Notes: generated by a model from the letters alone, not told the origin. Shown: positions 42,963 through 55,791, counted from the first letter of the stretch. The stretch: DNA of 64,000 nt from Rutstroemia sp. NJR-2017a BVV2 (GCA_002946415.1 NJPS01000035.1:310001-374000); one strand, 5' to 3'. Program-made: numbers and translations.

Positions 42963-44991
42963 TTCGTAGCAACTATCAAACTTGTTCGTGCGACGACGGT
43001 TCGAGTAAACGAAAGTGTAGCGGAAAAGGCAAGAGATACCTTGACTTGGAGAATCAGGCTTGTCGAATCGGCGACGATTTACCAGGTCGAGGTGGCACGA
43101 TCTGGTATTAATTCTATATTGTATTATCAGAAAGACGATATCGAGGGCTCCAATTCAGCCACTTACCTCTTAACCTGAGGATCAATTTCTCAGGATGGTT
43201 TGCTTTACGCTGAATACAAAGAGCAAAAAACGAACAGTGTTGTTGAGTTATTCGATAGTTGTCATTTATTCAGGATGAAGGGTGCTCTAGAGCTGATGGT
43301 TCCCAAAACGGTATGTAAATACGAATCAGTTCAGTCTTGATCCCGAAAAGTTAGCAACGTACGACCCCGTTGTAAGCTAGTGTGTTTTCCACGAGCTTTG
43401 AGCTGAAATACAAGAAGCAAATACCGGTTCTATCATATGCTGCTTCCGAAAGAGAATTGGGTATTCCATGGTTTCGTCGTTATGTATCTGTTCGTAGTAC
43501 GGTGACTGAGGTAAACTGGGACTGGATAAAAGTGTGCCAGGTGGAAACTTGTATCTTCCAATAGGTTCAATGTTCTTATTTTCCAGATATCGACTAGGCG
43601 TTGCTGTCGGCTCATTGCTTGTATGTCTGCACGGGAGCGCACCCGCCGCTCAACCCCTTCGGTGCTTGTCCATACTGATGACTAAGCACGTCTCACCTAC
43701 AACAGCCACAGTAAGAATCTTTTCGATACGTTCCATCCTAGTTACGCATCAACCACAACCTTTAAACCATCACCATCATCTCAGAATTCCCCTGACTGAG
43801 TGTGTCGCATGCGCCGACGACGTTATGTTTGAGGTCACAAAAAGGAAACGTTGTCTTCTCCATTCATCAGCAACCTCGATTCGGCCCGTCCAGTCGATCT
43901 TGTGACCACAAAAACCCATCACCTTCCCCAGCTAATACCTGATGACCCACAACCTTGAGACCAGACAATGTTGTGCATGAGTCCTCGGAAAATTAACGTT
44001 GGTTTCATACCCCGCATTTTCGGGATTTGGATGTACCTGCAAGGCTTCTGGAACATCATACGGGAGCCATGGGTGGCACGAAATTGTTTGGTATTGCTAT
44101 GTTTCATCGTGGTTCTGGCCAATAGTTGGCGAGAAGCAGTTGATGCAGCCTGCAGGCAGTCCCTGTGGGCCTCGCGGTGTTGGTAGTGTGTGGCTGGTGA
44201 TTATTGGAACCAGACGTTCCAACAGTTGCGTAGGAGCATAGTTCCTTCTATTGTTCGGGCTCCGTATGCAGTTTTATTCATACCAATATGCTCTGATATT
44301 CGTATGACTTCTCTCTGAGTTTGCTGACAGCATCATTGGTCGCACGTTAGCAATAGTCTGCTGTACCTCTTTTACATTATCGTTTGTCATCGTGAGTAGT
44401 CGCAAATGTCGGACTTGGGTGACCTTTCGGATAGTATGCATCTCGGCCATACAGCTTCTAAGTTGTTTGCGGGGAAGTTCAATTCACTACATGGACTTAG
44501 GCAATCACTTGACGAATCCACGGTGGTGGGAAAGCTCCCTTTGAATTGGAATTGCGAAGTCATGGTTCTCGTAGTCGGTCTTACTTCGAGCTAGGTGGAG
44601 GAGATGGGTTGGTTTCTCTGAAATTTGGTCATTTGTTTCTTTGCATCCAATTAGAAGCACTTGGCAGAGGTTCATACACAATGATATTGCCGGCACTTTA
44701 CAAGTACCTGTATGTCCGACCGACTCCCCGAGATCAAGTGAATGATTCAGTCAGTGCAACATGACCATTCAGTTGTAGTTCAGTTGAACTGGGTTATGAA
44801 TGGCTTAATCTTGTAAGGATACAATCACCGGACTGAACCTCCCCAGATAATTTCCTACTCCTACTCCTCCTCAGCATTTATTATAAAGTGAGTTCTCCGG
44901 ACGCAGCACTGTGGGGGTTTGCTCTTCTTTCATATTTTAATGTAATAAACTAAACGTGGATCAGACTTCTAAGATCAAAGCGCACGACAAG
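42963..44991. other. Intergenic
   Basis: No gene is supported. Short frames on both strands lack domains or convincing splice continuations. The last 100 bp form the leader of the GH71 gene. Confidence 0.5.
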
Positions 44992-47553
44992 ATGAGATAT
45001 TCTTCCCAGGTCCTTTTCAGGACCATCCTGTTACTTTTTGGAGCGTTATGTGCTACAGCAGCCCCGACCAAGGTAGAGGAAGGACTGGTAGAGAGAGCAA
45101 CCACCAATAGACTTGTTTTCTGTCACTTCATGGTAAGTCACTGACATGACTATGGCTCATGCGATCCTTCTATCCTAATACATAGCTAACGATCCTGTAG
45201 ATTGGAATAGTTGGCGAGAGAGTTGGTCCTCAAGATTTCGACGATGACATGAAGCGGGCAAAGTCCCTGGGCATTGACGCATTCGCTCTCAACATTGGAG
45301 TTGACCCATATACCGATCAGCAACTCGGCTATGCGTATCAATCCGCTGCCAATAATGGAATGAAAGTCTTCATCTCCTTCGACTTTAACTGGTGGAACCC
45401 CTCTTCTCAGGCTGCGCAAATCGGCCAAAAGATCGCACAGTATGCTTCTCTTCCAGCACAACTTTTTGTTGATGGAAAAGCATTCGCTTCTTCTTTCGCT
45501 GGTGATCAACTTGATGTCGCTGCCATGCGGTCGGCTGCTGGTATTCCGGTATTCTTTGCACCCAATTTTCATCCCGAGCAGGGAACGGATTTTAGTAAGA
45601 TTGATGGAGCGTTGAATTGGCTGGTGAGTGGTCTCTAACTCTTGTGTGGACGTAGCTTAAAATCTTAGGCCTGGTCAAACAATGGTGACAATAAAGCACC
45701 AACTCCTGGTCACAATGTTACCGTTGAGGATGGTGACACTGCCTATATCAATGCGCTTGCCGGGAAGCCATATATTGCACCGGTTTCCCCTTGGTTCTCA
45801 ACTCATTTTGGCCCTGTGAGATCTCACTTCAACGACTCATAAGCAATGCTAATATCTTCTAGGAAGTTCCATATAGCAAGAACTGGGTCTTTCCATCCGA
45901 TCTCCTATGGTATGAACGTTGGAATGAAATCCTTACCATGGGTCCTCGCTTTTTGGAAATCATTACGTGGAATGATTATGGAGAGTCACATTATATTGGC
46001 CCATTGAACTCATTGCACTTCGACGATGGTAACTCCAAATGGGTCAACGACATGTAGGTTACTCAATCATTAGCAGCTTTACGGACTATGAAAACTAATA
46101 TTCATTAGGCCCCATGATGGTTGGTTAGATATGGCTAAGCCATTCATTGCTGCGTACCATGACGGCGCCACCAGTCCAAACAGTTATATTACTTCCGATC
46201 AGCTTGTTTACTGGTACAGACCCAACCTTCGTACTCTGAATTGCGACGCAACAGATACTACCATGGTTCCTGCCAACAACGGCAGTGGAAACTACTTTGA
46301 AGGACGTCCCAACGGCTGGGAAGACATGCAAGACTCCGTTTTCGTTGTCGCGCTGCTGACATCTCCCGGCACTGTAACAGTCATGTCTGGCAACAATGTC
46401 AAACAATTCAATGCGCCAGCTGGTGCTTCTTCGTTCCAGGTTGACATGCAAGTTGGCAAACAACAATTTTTCCTCCAACGAAACAACCAGATCGTTCTTC
46501 AGGCTGTTAGTCTTCATGATGTTACCGATGTTTGTATCTGTGGAATCTACAACTTCAACGCATATGTCGGAACAGTTCCCGATGGACCTTCAGACCCACT
46601 GCAACATGATGGTTTGGCTTCCTTGACTGCTGGACTTCATGTTAGCACATGCAGTGCTACTCCATCCTTACCAACCACGACTATCAAACCAACAACTACA
46701 CCGCCGGGAGGAGGAAGCACAGTTCCGCCAACGACAACACCACCCACTACGACCCCACCTACCACGACCCCTCCCACCACGACTCCTCCGACCACTACCA
46801 GCACTAGGTAATTTATTCCTGTATTCTCCGAGAACATAAGCTAATGCTAAACAGCAAAACCACCACCACAACCTCATCAACTACAACCTCTGCCTCTCCA
46901 TCAGGGACCTGTGTAGCTGGTACCGGCCCAGGAAACTACATCGGCCTGTGTCAATATTCCTGCAACTACGGATACTGCCCTTCACCATGTACATGCACAT
47001 CCTACAGCGCCACAGGCGTCCCCTCGCCCCCAGTGCTGAACACTCCTGGCGTGCCGCTTCCCGGCGAAGACTCCACGTACGTAGGTCTCTGCGCCTTTAC
47101 ATGCAACCGAGGATATTGTCCCCCAACAGCATGTATGTATGCCTCGTCTTCCACCACTATCACGACTTCTTCCACCACTACCACGGCTTCTACCACAACC
47201 TCAAAATCAACCTCCACAACCAGCACAACTTCTTCTGCAGCTCCATCTGGTACAATCTGTGTTGCGGGTACAGGACCAGGAAATTACGTTGGTCTGTGTA
47301 ATTTCTGTTGCAATTACGGATACTGCCCGCCGGGTCCATGTACATGCACGTCTTACAGCAATGTAGCTGTACCGGCGCCGCCTGCGAGTTCCCCGCCGGG
47401 TACTCCATTGCCAGGTGAGGATTCTAGTTATTTGGGGTTGTGCAGCTATGCTTGCAATCATGGGTATTGTCCGGATACTGCGTGTAGGAAGGTGAGTTGA
47501 TCGTTGCTTGCTTGAGATGATTTGGGATGAGTGCTAATGAGTTTTAGGGTTAA
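44992..47553 (+). CDS. GH71 alpha-1,3-glucanase (mutanase) with CBM24-like modules
   Basis: Seven exons (44992-45132, 45201-45623, 45669-45815, 45863-46053, 46109-46807, 46855-47491, 47548-47553) give about 747 residues. Every junction keeps frame, and branch sites of the type GCTAAT or GCTAAC are visible. A signal peptide (about 1-24) is followed by the catalytic domain: RLVFCHFMIG at the start, SLGIDAFALNIG, VFISFDFNWW, PVFFAPNFHPEQG, KPYIAPVSPWFSTHFG, and WERWNEI-like YERWNEILTMGP with EIITWNDYGESHYI. The acidic residues in these motifs are the GH71 active site. A PPTTTPPTTT linker (about 46680-46800) leads to paired cysteine-rich modules, GTCVAGTGPGNYIGLCQYSC and a second set after another Ser/Thr linker, which match CBM24. 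It is a secreted enzyme on alpha-1,3-glucan of fungal walls or on mutan. Confidence 0.92.
46680..46800 (+). repeat. In-frame PPTTT minisatellite in GH71 linker
   Basis: A 15-bp unit encoding PPTTT is repeated about five times in the linker between the catalytic and binding parts. It is likely O-glycosylated and length-variable. Confidence 0.85.
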
Positions 47554-49650
47554 TGGATTGATGGGTGAGATCGAGACAGGGTGATGGGAAGGATTCGTTT
47601 GTTTTAAAGTTTGGGAATGGATGATCGGAATTTGTCTCGTGAACTGGTTGATGGGTGATTAGTTGCTATGTAACACTGGAAGAGTAGTCCGGGCTGGACG
47701 GATACATAAAGAGTGTACATAAACGAGTCAACTGATATTGTCGTCTTCAGAGCCTGCTGTATGTATTCCAGATTTTAAATAACATGGATTAATACTGCTC
47801 TTATATTGGACGGCTCATTATTTCGAACAGATTGTCGAGCGTGCCGCACTAACCTTACTTGTTGTAAAGCACTGGACAGTCTGAGCTCACGTGTTGCCAT
47901 CGCTGTCTTGTTTAATCACCTCGAGGGATGTTTGTATTCAATATCAAAGGACCTTCCTTCGATACCTCGACAAGAAAGAACCTGCAGTTCTAGAACAATC
48001 AATTCTCGATGACCGTAGCTGACAACGAGATCAAGCGCACCTCGCCATTGTCTACCTCAGACTAGTACATTGCTCAACGCTCAGATTGAGAATGCATGTG
48101 TTCCCATACCGTTCATTAGTTCCTTGCCTTCGCCGACGCTTGGTGCTGATTTTCTGCACTCTAACATGTAAACGGACAGCCATGTAGATGCGCATCGATT
48201 CTAATCGGATATCTTCGAGTAGAAGGCAACAAAGTCACCCCTTCCTTGGAAATGAAAATAGAATCAGCTAACAACTCACCATGCACTTAACACATGAACT
48301 CGCCCATTAAAAATTAGTCCACGAAACAAAGCCTAATGTACAGATCCGAGATTTAACTTGCAACAAAGTTCGCCTTATCCCCAACGAGTGCCTTTCTACC
48401 CGTCTCTCGATCTATCTGTCGGCTGCAAGCCACAGTAGGCAGCAAGGTTGACCTCACGTCACCATCCTCACAATTCTCCGAGATCAGCGGCTGAAACATG
48501 AAACACAAGCCCCATCGATCAGTCCCCGCGTTCCACCGACCGACGGGTAAGAAACTTGATTTCAGCTGTTTGCGCAGAAGGAATTAATGCATCATGCGAC
48601 GACGATACTTGGTTCGGAGCTGTCATGGAAAATCGCCAGTACCTGTGAGGTTTTGGAAGCCTGAGAAATCGGTGGAGGCTGAGGCGCAGGCGGAGGGTAA
48701 GATTAAAGCTTGCTGAGTGGCGCTGTACCTGCAGGAAAGCTGTCATTTGGGTATCATTTGGGCTTAAGTACGTTGTACCAGATCTGATGGGGGCGAGGAA
48801 TGGTAAGGTTAAGGGGGTTTGGGGAGGTCTTGCTATTTTCATCGCCTTGTCGTTAGGGGGAGAAGATTTCATCGAGTGCTGCTTAACTTTGTCTTATTCA
48901 ATGGGGAGTAATGGTTCAAAGAGTGGTAGGACATTGGCGATGATAATAACACATAACACATCGTAACTTAATGTTTCGAGAATCGAAGCTTGATCATTAT
49001 TTAGAAGCCGTCGAATCCCCTAAACTTAAGTGTCGCTGTTACAAATTCAAATTACCTAATCCCAACTCCCTTCATCTTAGCAGAATAGCAGAATACCACC
49101 CTACAGGCATCCATCAACCGCGCAAATCCCAATCCGTCCCGTCCCGCGGCTCAATGCTTACACGCCCCGCATTATTTTCTTCTGTGCGGAAATTAAGCTT
49201 GTTTTTTAAGTTCGTGCGAAATAATCCTGACGCGGTTGGATACGAAGGAAAGAAGGATTCGCTTCGGAAATCCTGAATAGGCGGCAGTGTTACTAAGGTG
49301 GGTTTGGAGGGAAGTTTATGATAGGCGATGGGGAAAGGAAATAGCATCGTGATGGGAAAAGGAAATAGCAACGTGCGAAAGATGGACATCGCAGCTGGAC
49401 AAGGCCGAGGAATGTGCAGATCATGAGAAGCGAAGTGGAGTTGGATTGACGATCCTTTGGTAGATGGCGTATGAGGCTTGTTTTTGATGGGGGCGGTGAT
49501 GTTACGCTGAGGTACGGCGCTGGTGAGATTGGTGATGGGGATAGAACTATATAAGACCGTCGTCGCATCAAACATTTCCCATCTTAACAGCACCCTCCCA
49601 CCCATCATCAACTCAACTTCACAACCTTCCACCCACCACCAACCATAACC
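47554..49650. other. Intergenic
   Basis: About 2.1 kb without a supported gene. A minus frame at 48519-48872 and frames near 49114-49836 are antisense or chance. The final stretch, with a TATATAAG at about 49550, is the likely promoter of the GH25 gene. Confidence 0.5.
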
Positions 49651-50917
49651 ATGCTCAGCAAAACCACCACCCTCCTCACCCTCCTCTCCCTCTCCACCGC
49701 CAACCCCCTCCTCCTCCCCCGCGCCTCCACCTCCTGCAGCACCCCCAGCGGCCCCGGCTTCTGCGAACTCACATCCAGCTCTTGTTCCGGGGGCAAATTC
49801 GTCGCCGGCTACTGTCCCGGCGCAGCAGACAACCAATGTTGTGTCGCAACTTGTCCAAGCGGGAAAGGGACGTGTCAGACGACGGCGACGGGTTGTAGCG
49901 GGGGGAGCTTTTCATCGGGTTTGTGTCCTGGGCCGGCGGATGTGCAGGTATGTTGTTTATATTTTCGGAGATGAGATGGAAGATGAGCTTGGGAATTAGT
50001 GCTAATGTGCGAATAGTGCTGCGTCAAGAGTGGTGGCTCTACACCCCCTGCGACTGGGGCGGGAAAATTGGGAATTGATATCTCGCAGTTGGGAACAGCG
50101 GCTTTCTTTGAGTGCGCGAAGAAAACGAAGGATGTTGTTGCTATAAGGGGTTACCAACAAGCATGCGGCTCCGTAAGTCTTCCATTTCCCTCTATACCCA
50201 CCACTCTTTTCCTTTCCCTTCCATCCCCTCTCTCCCACCCCACTAACCCCTCTCCCAGGGCGGACAAGTCGACAAGAACTTCGTCGCCTCCTACAAAAAC
50301 GCCAAAGCCGCGGGCTTCACGCGCATCGACTCGTACATCTTCCCCTGCAGCGGAACCCCCACCGGCAGCGAGCCCAACTGCAAAAGCGTAGACACTCAAA
50401 TGGCCGAGTACCTCAAAGTGATCACCGACAACAACTTGGACATCGACACTTTATGGCTAGACCTCGAGCCCACGAGCGCGAGCAACAGCCCCTGTAACGC
50501 GTGGAACCTGGGAGCTGCTGCGAACGAGAAGCTCGCGAAGGAGTGGATCGCGAAGATGAAGGCCACAGGGAGGAAGTGGGGGGTTTATGCTAATGGGTGA
50601 GTGCTGCTGTGGCGGAGAGGTTTGTTTAATGAGTAGAAACTGACAAGAAACAACAGAAATCAATGGACTTCCATGTTCGCCTCTCGCTCAACAGATATCG
50701 CATCTGATCTTCCGCTCTGGGCAGTGCAGTTCGATAAAGAGGCCGGTGTCAATACCGTGGATACTTTCATGGGTGGATGGACCAAAGCGGCTGCTAAGCA
50801 GTATAATCTCGGTATGTATCGTTAATAACTCAGAAGGGCAATGTAAGAATATTAGCTAACATAAATATAGGTACCACACTCTGTGGATTGGGAGTCGATC
50901 TAGATTCGTTTGCTTGA
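49651..50917 (+). CDS. Secreted GH25-like lysozyme with Cys-rich N-terminal repeats
   Basis: Five exons (49651-49947, 50017-50172, 50259-50596, 50657-50811, 50871-50917) encode about 330 residues. A signal peptide (about 1-17) precedes two similar cysteine-rich repeats (CELTSSSCSGGKFVAGYCPG and CQTTATGCSGGSFSSGLCPG, each followed by a CC). After a short Gly/Thr linker the TIM-barrel starts with LGIDISQLGTAAFFECAKKT. It continues through AAGFTRIDSYIFPC, the acidic strand LWLDLEPTSA, KWGVYANGNQW and LPLWAVQFDKEAG, ending CGLGVDLDSFA. GH25 enzymes cleave peptidoglycan muramyl bonds, and the DxE-type pair in LDLEP and the DIS aspartate fit the active site. Fungal members are thought to act against bacteria; that role is inference. 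Confidence 0.85.
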
Positions 50918-51371
50918 GTGGGCTAGCATGTCGGTTGTGTTTTGATAGAGGGATCCTGCAAAGGAGAGGAAGACGACTTCGACTTCGATTCTAGGCATAG
51001 TTCTGCTTCTTTAGATAAGGTTTTGAATTTTGTTCTATCTGCTGCTTCTTGGGTCAGCTTGCTGTATCGAAGATGTTTTCCGCGAGGCACACGATCTGAA
51101 AGAAATGGACTTACTGCATACAATTGGTTACAACCTCATTCGTGATATGCTGCTCACAATACCTGAAATTGAACATCATTTGCAGACTAGAATTAAACAT
51201 ACTATTTTCTGCCTGGTCCTAACTACAATGCCAAGGGTATTCCTTCAACGCCATGCAATTCATTACCCATTTCAGACGAAAATGTGTTAACGCCTATCCA
51301 TGAAAGCCACCGTCTATCCCATCGTTCATAAGTTATCATTACTCGCTCTATGTCTGTATTCCATCATCGCA
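50918..51371. other. Intergenic between convergent genes
   Basis: This is the 3'-3' spacer between the GH25 and Gtr1 genes. Nothing else is recognised. Confidence 0.6.
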
Positions 51372-52602
51372 TCAAGAGTCCGATATTGTCGCTCCCCTAT
51401 CAGCACTCTTCTTCGCCGGACTATCCAACTCCTCAAACTCCCTCGCTGCAATTTTCGCATTTTCAAGAGCACAGTTGAAACGTTCCTCCCCAGGTGGTAA
51501 GATGGCTGCTAGATATGTGTTGGTAGTAAATTTGACGACGAACATGCTGAAGTTTGGCATCTTTAATTCGAAAAGACTAAATTGTTCGGCAGATTTCGGG
51601 GTGCCTGTGTACCGAGATGTGCTCTGTTTAAAATTCTTGATGATGTTTGAAAGACGCTCGAAGCGATCTGTGGTAGGATTCGTTTCGCCCATCTTGGAAG
51701 TCCAGCTTGAGACCACAAGGAAAGAGGATCGCTCGAATAGAAGAACCTCCTCCGCTTCGATGATTGCGCCTAGTTCTGATAAATGTTGTTCGATCTCCCC
51801 AAGGTTAGGCACCAAATCGTGAATGATCTCCGCCCAAGCTTTGTATAATGATTGATCCCAGATAGAGGTCGCAAATGGTACGATATTGAATGTTTCCGAT
51901 TTTGAGCGGACGATAGAGATGCGTTCGTGAAAGATGTCTTCGCGCTGATTTGGTAGTACAAGATCCATTTTGTGAATGAGGACATAAATGCTAGCGGTTG
52001 GGGAGAATTGGGAGAGGGCGGTAATAATAGAGCGGTATGTGAGAAGGTCTCGATCGAAGTCGCGGGATTCAATGTCGAAGACATAGATGAGAACTCCAAC
52101 GCTTGAAAAGACGTGTTGGCGTTGTTGCGAAAGATAGTTTTCCATGAACGCATCCTGCCTGTAGATATGTTAGTTGCGATTCCAAATACGTGATTGAAGC
52201 TCAATTGGGGCTTCCCGCAGTGCACAGGAATCTGCATGTGAGTCGACGAGCAATCACAGGCTTCTGCGAAGACTTGACCTCAACATCGACGTCGATAGCT
52301 ACCCCGCGGTCTGGTCGCACGAGTCTAGCGGAAACAGGAAGAACGAGAACTTACCCTCCGCAGTCCCATAGATTGAGCGTCAAATTACCCAGAAACTTCA
52401 CATGGCTTAAATCTACATCAATCGTCGCTCCCAATCGTCTCGTGTCTTTCGCGACATAGTTAGAAAAGATAATGCTTCTCATAGAACTTTTTCCGGATCC
52501 CGATTTGCCCATCAACAACACCTTCTTCTTTCTGGGTTTCCGCGATTCTGACGAGGGGGATATTGATGTGGTGTGGTCATCTTGAAGCCGTAAGTTCTCC
52601 AT
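51372..52602 (-). CDS. GTR1: Gtr1/RagA-family GTPase
   Basis: Exon 1 (52602-52355) and exon 2 (52158-51372) flank a 196-bp intron with a GTAAG donor and CAG acceptor; the product is about 344 residues. The G1 P-loop is [20 protein letters not shown], followed by the Rag-type switch region [21 protein letters not shown]3 is [15 protein letters not shown] and G4 is the IHKMD of [11 protein letters not shown]-terminal roadblock-like half ends in an acidic/basic tail. Order and length match fungal Gtr1, the RagA/B orthologue that forms a heterodimer with Gtr2 on the vacuole and relays amino-acid signals to TORC1. It is a housekeeping gene, unrelated to its cell-wall-enzyme neighbours. Confidence 0.92.
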
Positions 52603-53222
52603 GATGTTGTGCGAAATGATGAATACTGAGGCTCTCGTAATGGAAACAAATATTGTACTTGTCAGGAAAACGCGACAGTTAGGTTAAGGCTTAGAACCCT
52701 TGGGAGCTCGTACCAGTAGCTTTTCAAGCTCTCTTATTAAGTAATCTTTTATTGGTGGATAGACGAGGCAGGTGATGACATCGGGTTATTGTTCATCCGT
52801 TGTCATCAAAGTTCTTGCCCCACTTTGCCCTTGCTCTCGCTGCAGCTAGGATCCCAGCAACGTTCAACGTCGCATTGTCCTTAATTGGCCTGTTTCCTTT
52901 TTCCTAATGCGTTTACATCTACTCTAAACTCCAAGGACAGAAAAGTCTGTCGCTTAAATCGTATGCGCAGAGAAGCAACCCCCTCCAGTACCATGTTGGC
53001 TGCCCATAACTATGCCTATCTTCCGACCTACGGACCCTCGCTGAGATTATGAAGTTCCAGGCCTTTCGAGAAGTAAGCTTGTAAGCTCAGAGAAGGAAGT
53101 AAAGGACTTGAATATAAGGAGAAGACAGTATATAAGCCTAGCTGGTTTATAGATAGCTGATATGATATTTATTATCTATAGATCGGAAGAACTAGGCGAT
53201 ATATATATAAGGTCTTCAACTT
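52603..53222. other. Intergenic; GTR1 promoter
   Basis: No gene. It holds the upstream region of GTR1, followed by A/T-rich sequence leading into the repeat block. Confidence 0.6.
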
Positions 53223-53460
53223 TTGAGAGACGAGGTTTATGGAGAAGATTACGGGGTTGGAGAAGGTGAAGCCGAAAGCGAAGGCGAGGGAGAAGGGCAA
53301 GCCAAAATCGATGGCGAAGGAGAAGGGGAAGCTAAAGCCGAAAGCGACGGCGAAGGGGAAGGGAGGCTGAGGCCGAAAGCGACGGCGAAGGAGAAAACGA
53401 CGGCAAAGGAGAAGGGAAGGCCAAAGCCGAAAGTGATAGTGAAGAAAGGTGGAAGCCGAA
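53223..53460 (+). repeat. G/A-rich minisatellite, lysine- or glutamate-rich in translation
   Basis: Diverged units of the type GCCGAAAGCGACGGCGAAGG repeat across this stretch. One frame reads Gly/Glu, another KPKATAKEKGK. Because all frames are low complexity, an open frame here is not evidence of a gene. Confidence 0.7.
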
Positions 53461-53726
53461 AGGGACTAGGGGCAACCTCCGCTGCAAAGTTCTCAAAGCC
53501 CTCTTCGTGCCTGCAAGGAAGCCGAAAGGGACTACCTCTGCTACAAAGTGCTCAAGGCCTCTTCGCGCCCCCGCTTCTAAGTCCTAAACGAACCCCACAA
53601 CTCTTCACCCATCACACCGGAGAAAGGGCCACCAGTTAGCCAACCGGGAAACGCCCATTCACTGAATATTCGAGCCTATCCATCAGCCCGCACACGACAG
53701 ATCATTGTCGATTAATTTCTCCAACT

Positions 53727-54590
53727 CTCCTGCAGCCTCACTTTTCGCGTACTGTCAAGGTCTTTCGACGACTGGTATCTATAAGGAAGCCTCACTTTTC
53801 GCGTACTATCAAGATGTTTCGAAGACTAGTATCTATAAAGATGTCGTCACAAGGTGGTTTCTCTAAAAAAGGCTGGTACAGACGCGACCTGGCACTTTCA
53901 CGTCAAGCTCATCGTCCCTGGTGAAGGAAGCCGAAAGGGACGCCACATTCGACACCCGCACCGACTACGACGGACACACATCTTCCACGGTTTCTTCTTC
54001 TTGCTTCGTCTGACTCGCAGAAGCTTCAGACATTTTCTCTGCGGATCTTTCCAGAGTAACCAATGCTTCTAACTTTTCTTATTCCTGTTTCCCTTCGAAG
54101 TGCTTCGAATGCAATGTAATATACAAAGACCAGATCGTGCTACTTATATATATCGAGAGCAAACTGTATAATATATGTTGGGTTCTGAGTATGATTAGTA
54201 CGGACTGAGAGGGGTATTAAGAGCTGGATTTGTATATTCTATAATCCTGATATGATATATGATTTTGGGTGTATGATTTTATTGCTGATGATGTAAATAC
54301 TAAGTGGCCGAAATCGATGTACGAAATGGAGGTCCTGTGAGGAGTTTGATGATATTTACTCAGTAGCTGCTTTTTATCTAGCTTTCTTATTTGGTTCTTG
54401 TATCTTTTACTGTGAGTATGAAGGACGGCTTAGCTCTTATATGTAAAGACCAGATCGCGGAGATACCCGCGCCGACTACGAAGGAAGCCTCAACTTTTCA
54501 CATACTGCCAAGGTCTTTCGGAGACTGGTATCTGTAAGGAAGACTACTTTTCGCGTACTGCTAAGGTCTTTCGAAGACTGGCTACTGGTT
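53727..54590 (+). repeat. Dispersed ~57-bp repeat, four copies
   Basis: The unit CTCACTTTTCGCGTACTGTC..AAGGTCTTTCGAAGACTGGT..ATCTATAAGGAAG occurs at about 53727-53786, 53788-53843, 54484-54540 and 54541-54590. It comes as two tandem pairs about 0.7 kb apart. A shorter GGAAGCCGAAAGGGAC unit recurs near 53450, 53517 and 53927. No coding function is apparent. Confidence 0.75.
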
Positions 54591-54714
54591 CCTGGCCTCT
54601 GGAATCGCATATGATAAAATTTTGTTGTTGAGAGATCCTCAACAGGATCAACGATTTTGCCTGGGAGGTCGCTGAAGATAGTTATGCAGAGTGTAAACAT
54701 TAAGGCGATCAAGG

Positions 54715-55130
54715 ACAATAGGGCAAGAAGGGACATTAGGGCGAGTAGGGACATTGGGGCGGGTAGGGACATTGGGGCGATTAGGGACATTGAGGTAAGC
54801 AGGGGCATTAACACGAGCAGGGACATTGGAGACGTTACAGATGTTGTATAGGCCAAGAACATTACGGCGAGCAGGGACATTGAGACAGGCAGGGACATTG
54901 AGACAGGTAGAGACGTGGAGACGAGTAGGGACATTGGAGGGTTACGGTTTACGAATATTGAATAGATGAAGGATATTACGGCGAGTAGGAACATTGAGAC
55001 CGCCAGGGACATTGAGACAGATAGGAATATTGAGACAGGCGGGAACATCGAGAGAAGCAGGAATAATATTAAGATGAGCATAGACATCGGTTCAAGCAGG
55101 GATATCAGGGCGAGGAAGGACTTTGAAGGG
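54715..55130 (+). repeat. 18-bp minisatellite (AGGGACATTGGGGCGAGT type)
   Basis: About twenty diverged 18-bp units read SRDIGA-like hexapeptides on the plus strand, interrupted by stops, and a hydrophobic MSLLAL-like frame on the minus strand. The open minus frame (54476-55087) is a by-product of periodicity. Confidence 0.8.
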
Positions 55131-55240
55131 ATTTAGAATGTTTAATCAATTAAGGACATTATACCAAGCAGGGACAAGACCTCTTCAGTATCCGGTCGCA
55201 CTAGGAAAGAGTAGGTCACATGTACATCCATTTCTCGAGG

Positions 55241-55423
55241 ACCAAGCTATGTCTCATGAGCACTAATCGTCTCCTCATGTTCTGAGAGCGTGGCTTCGCG
55301 CACCAAGCTATGTCTGATGAATACTAACCGCCTCCTCACGTGTTGAGAGCGTGGCTTCGCGGACCAAGCTCTATCTTATGAATACTAACCGCCTCCTCAC
55401 GTCTGAGAGCATCGCTTCGCGGA
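55241..55423. repeat. Three tandem 61-bp repeats
   Basis: Copies at 55241-55301, 55302-55362 and 55363-55423 start ACCAAGCTATGTCT and end GCGTGGCTTCGCG. On the minus strand a unit reads LSTREEAVSI, resembling LTKREEAVSI of the adjacent coiled-coil fragment. The array is probably decayed, frame-shifted coiled-coil coding sequence. Confidence 0.75.
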
Positions 55424-55490
55424 GTAAGGGAGAGTCGCGGAGCAAGGGAGAGTCGCGGAGCAAGGGAGAGTCGCGGAGCAAGAGAGAGCT
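55424..55490. repeat. 18-bp tandem repeats (GCAAGGGAGAGTCGCGGA)
   Basis: Three near-identical units plus a partial fourth unit lie directly after the 61-bp array. Confidence 0.9.
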
Positions 55491-55491
55491 C

Positions 55492-55791
55492 TCACGAGTC
55501 GAAAATCGGCTTGACAGATTGTTCGAGTATACTAACTGCTTCTTCTCGTTTGGTGAGTGCGGACTCTTGTGTTTTGAAGGCAGCTGAATGTGCAGACTCT
55601 CGTGTTTTGAAGGCAGCTAGACGTGCAGAGACCTCTTGTTCGCGTCTATTAAGATCGCCAGATCGGCGTTCGATTGCCCGGAGGAGATTATTGGCCATCT
55701 GGGCCCAATGTCCAGTCGCACTGAGATGCTGATCTAGATCCCCTTGATCCGAGAAGAGTAAGTCGCATTGGTCACATTTGTAATACCAAAA
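55492..55791 (-). pseudogene. C2H2 zinc finger plus coiled-coil gene remnant
   Basis: On the minus strand from about 55791 the frame reads YYKCDQCDLLFSDQGDLDQH then LSATGHW, a C-x2-C-x12-H-x5-H finger. It continues through MANNLLRAIERRSGDLNRRE into a coiled coil with repeated AAFKTRESA/AAFKTQESA units, stopping at 55492. Diverged copies of the finger's second half occur nearby (INQHLSTTGHW near 55890; CDLLFPSATGY near 55200). No start or flanking exons were found. It looks like the remains of a tandemly duplicated zinc-finger gene. Confidence 0.5.

Noticed and set aside
49114..49836. 240-codon minus frame
   Set aside because: Antisense of the well-supported GH25 first exon and its promoter.
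53223..53639. 138-residue Gly/Glu- or Lys-rich protein
   Set aside because: Low-complexity minisatellite in which several frames are open; no flanking coding signal.
54476..55087. 203-residue hydrophobic minus-strand protein
   Set aside because: It is the translation of an 18-bp minisatellite; both strands give periodic peptides.
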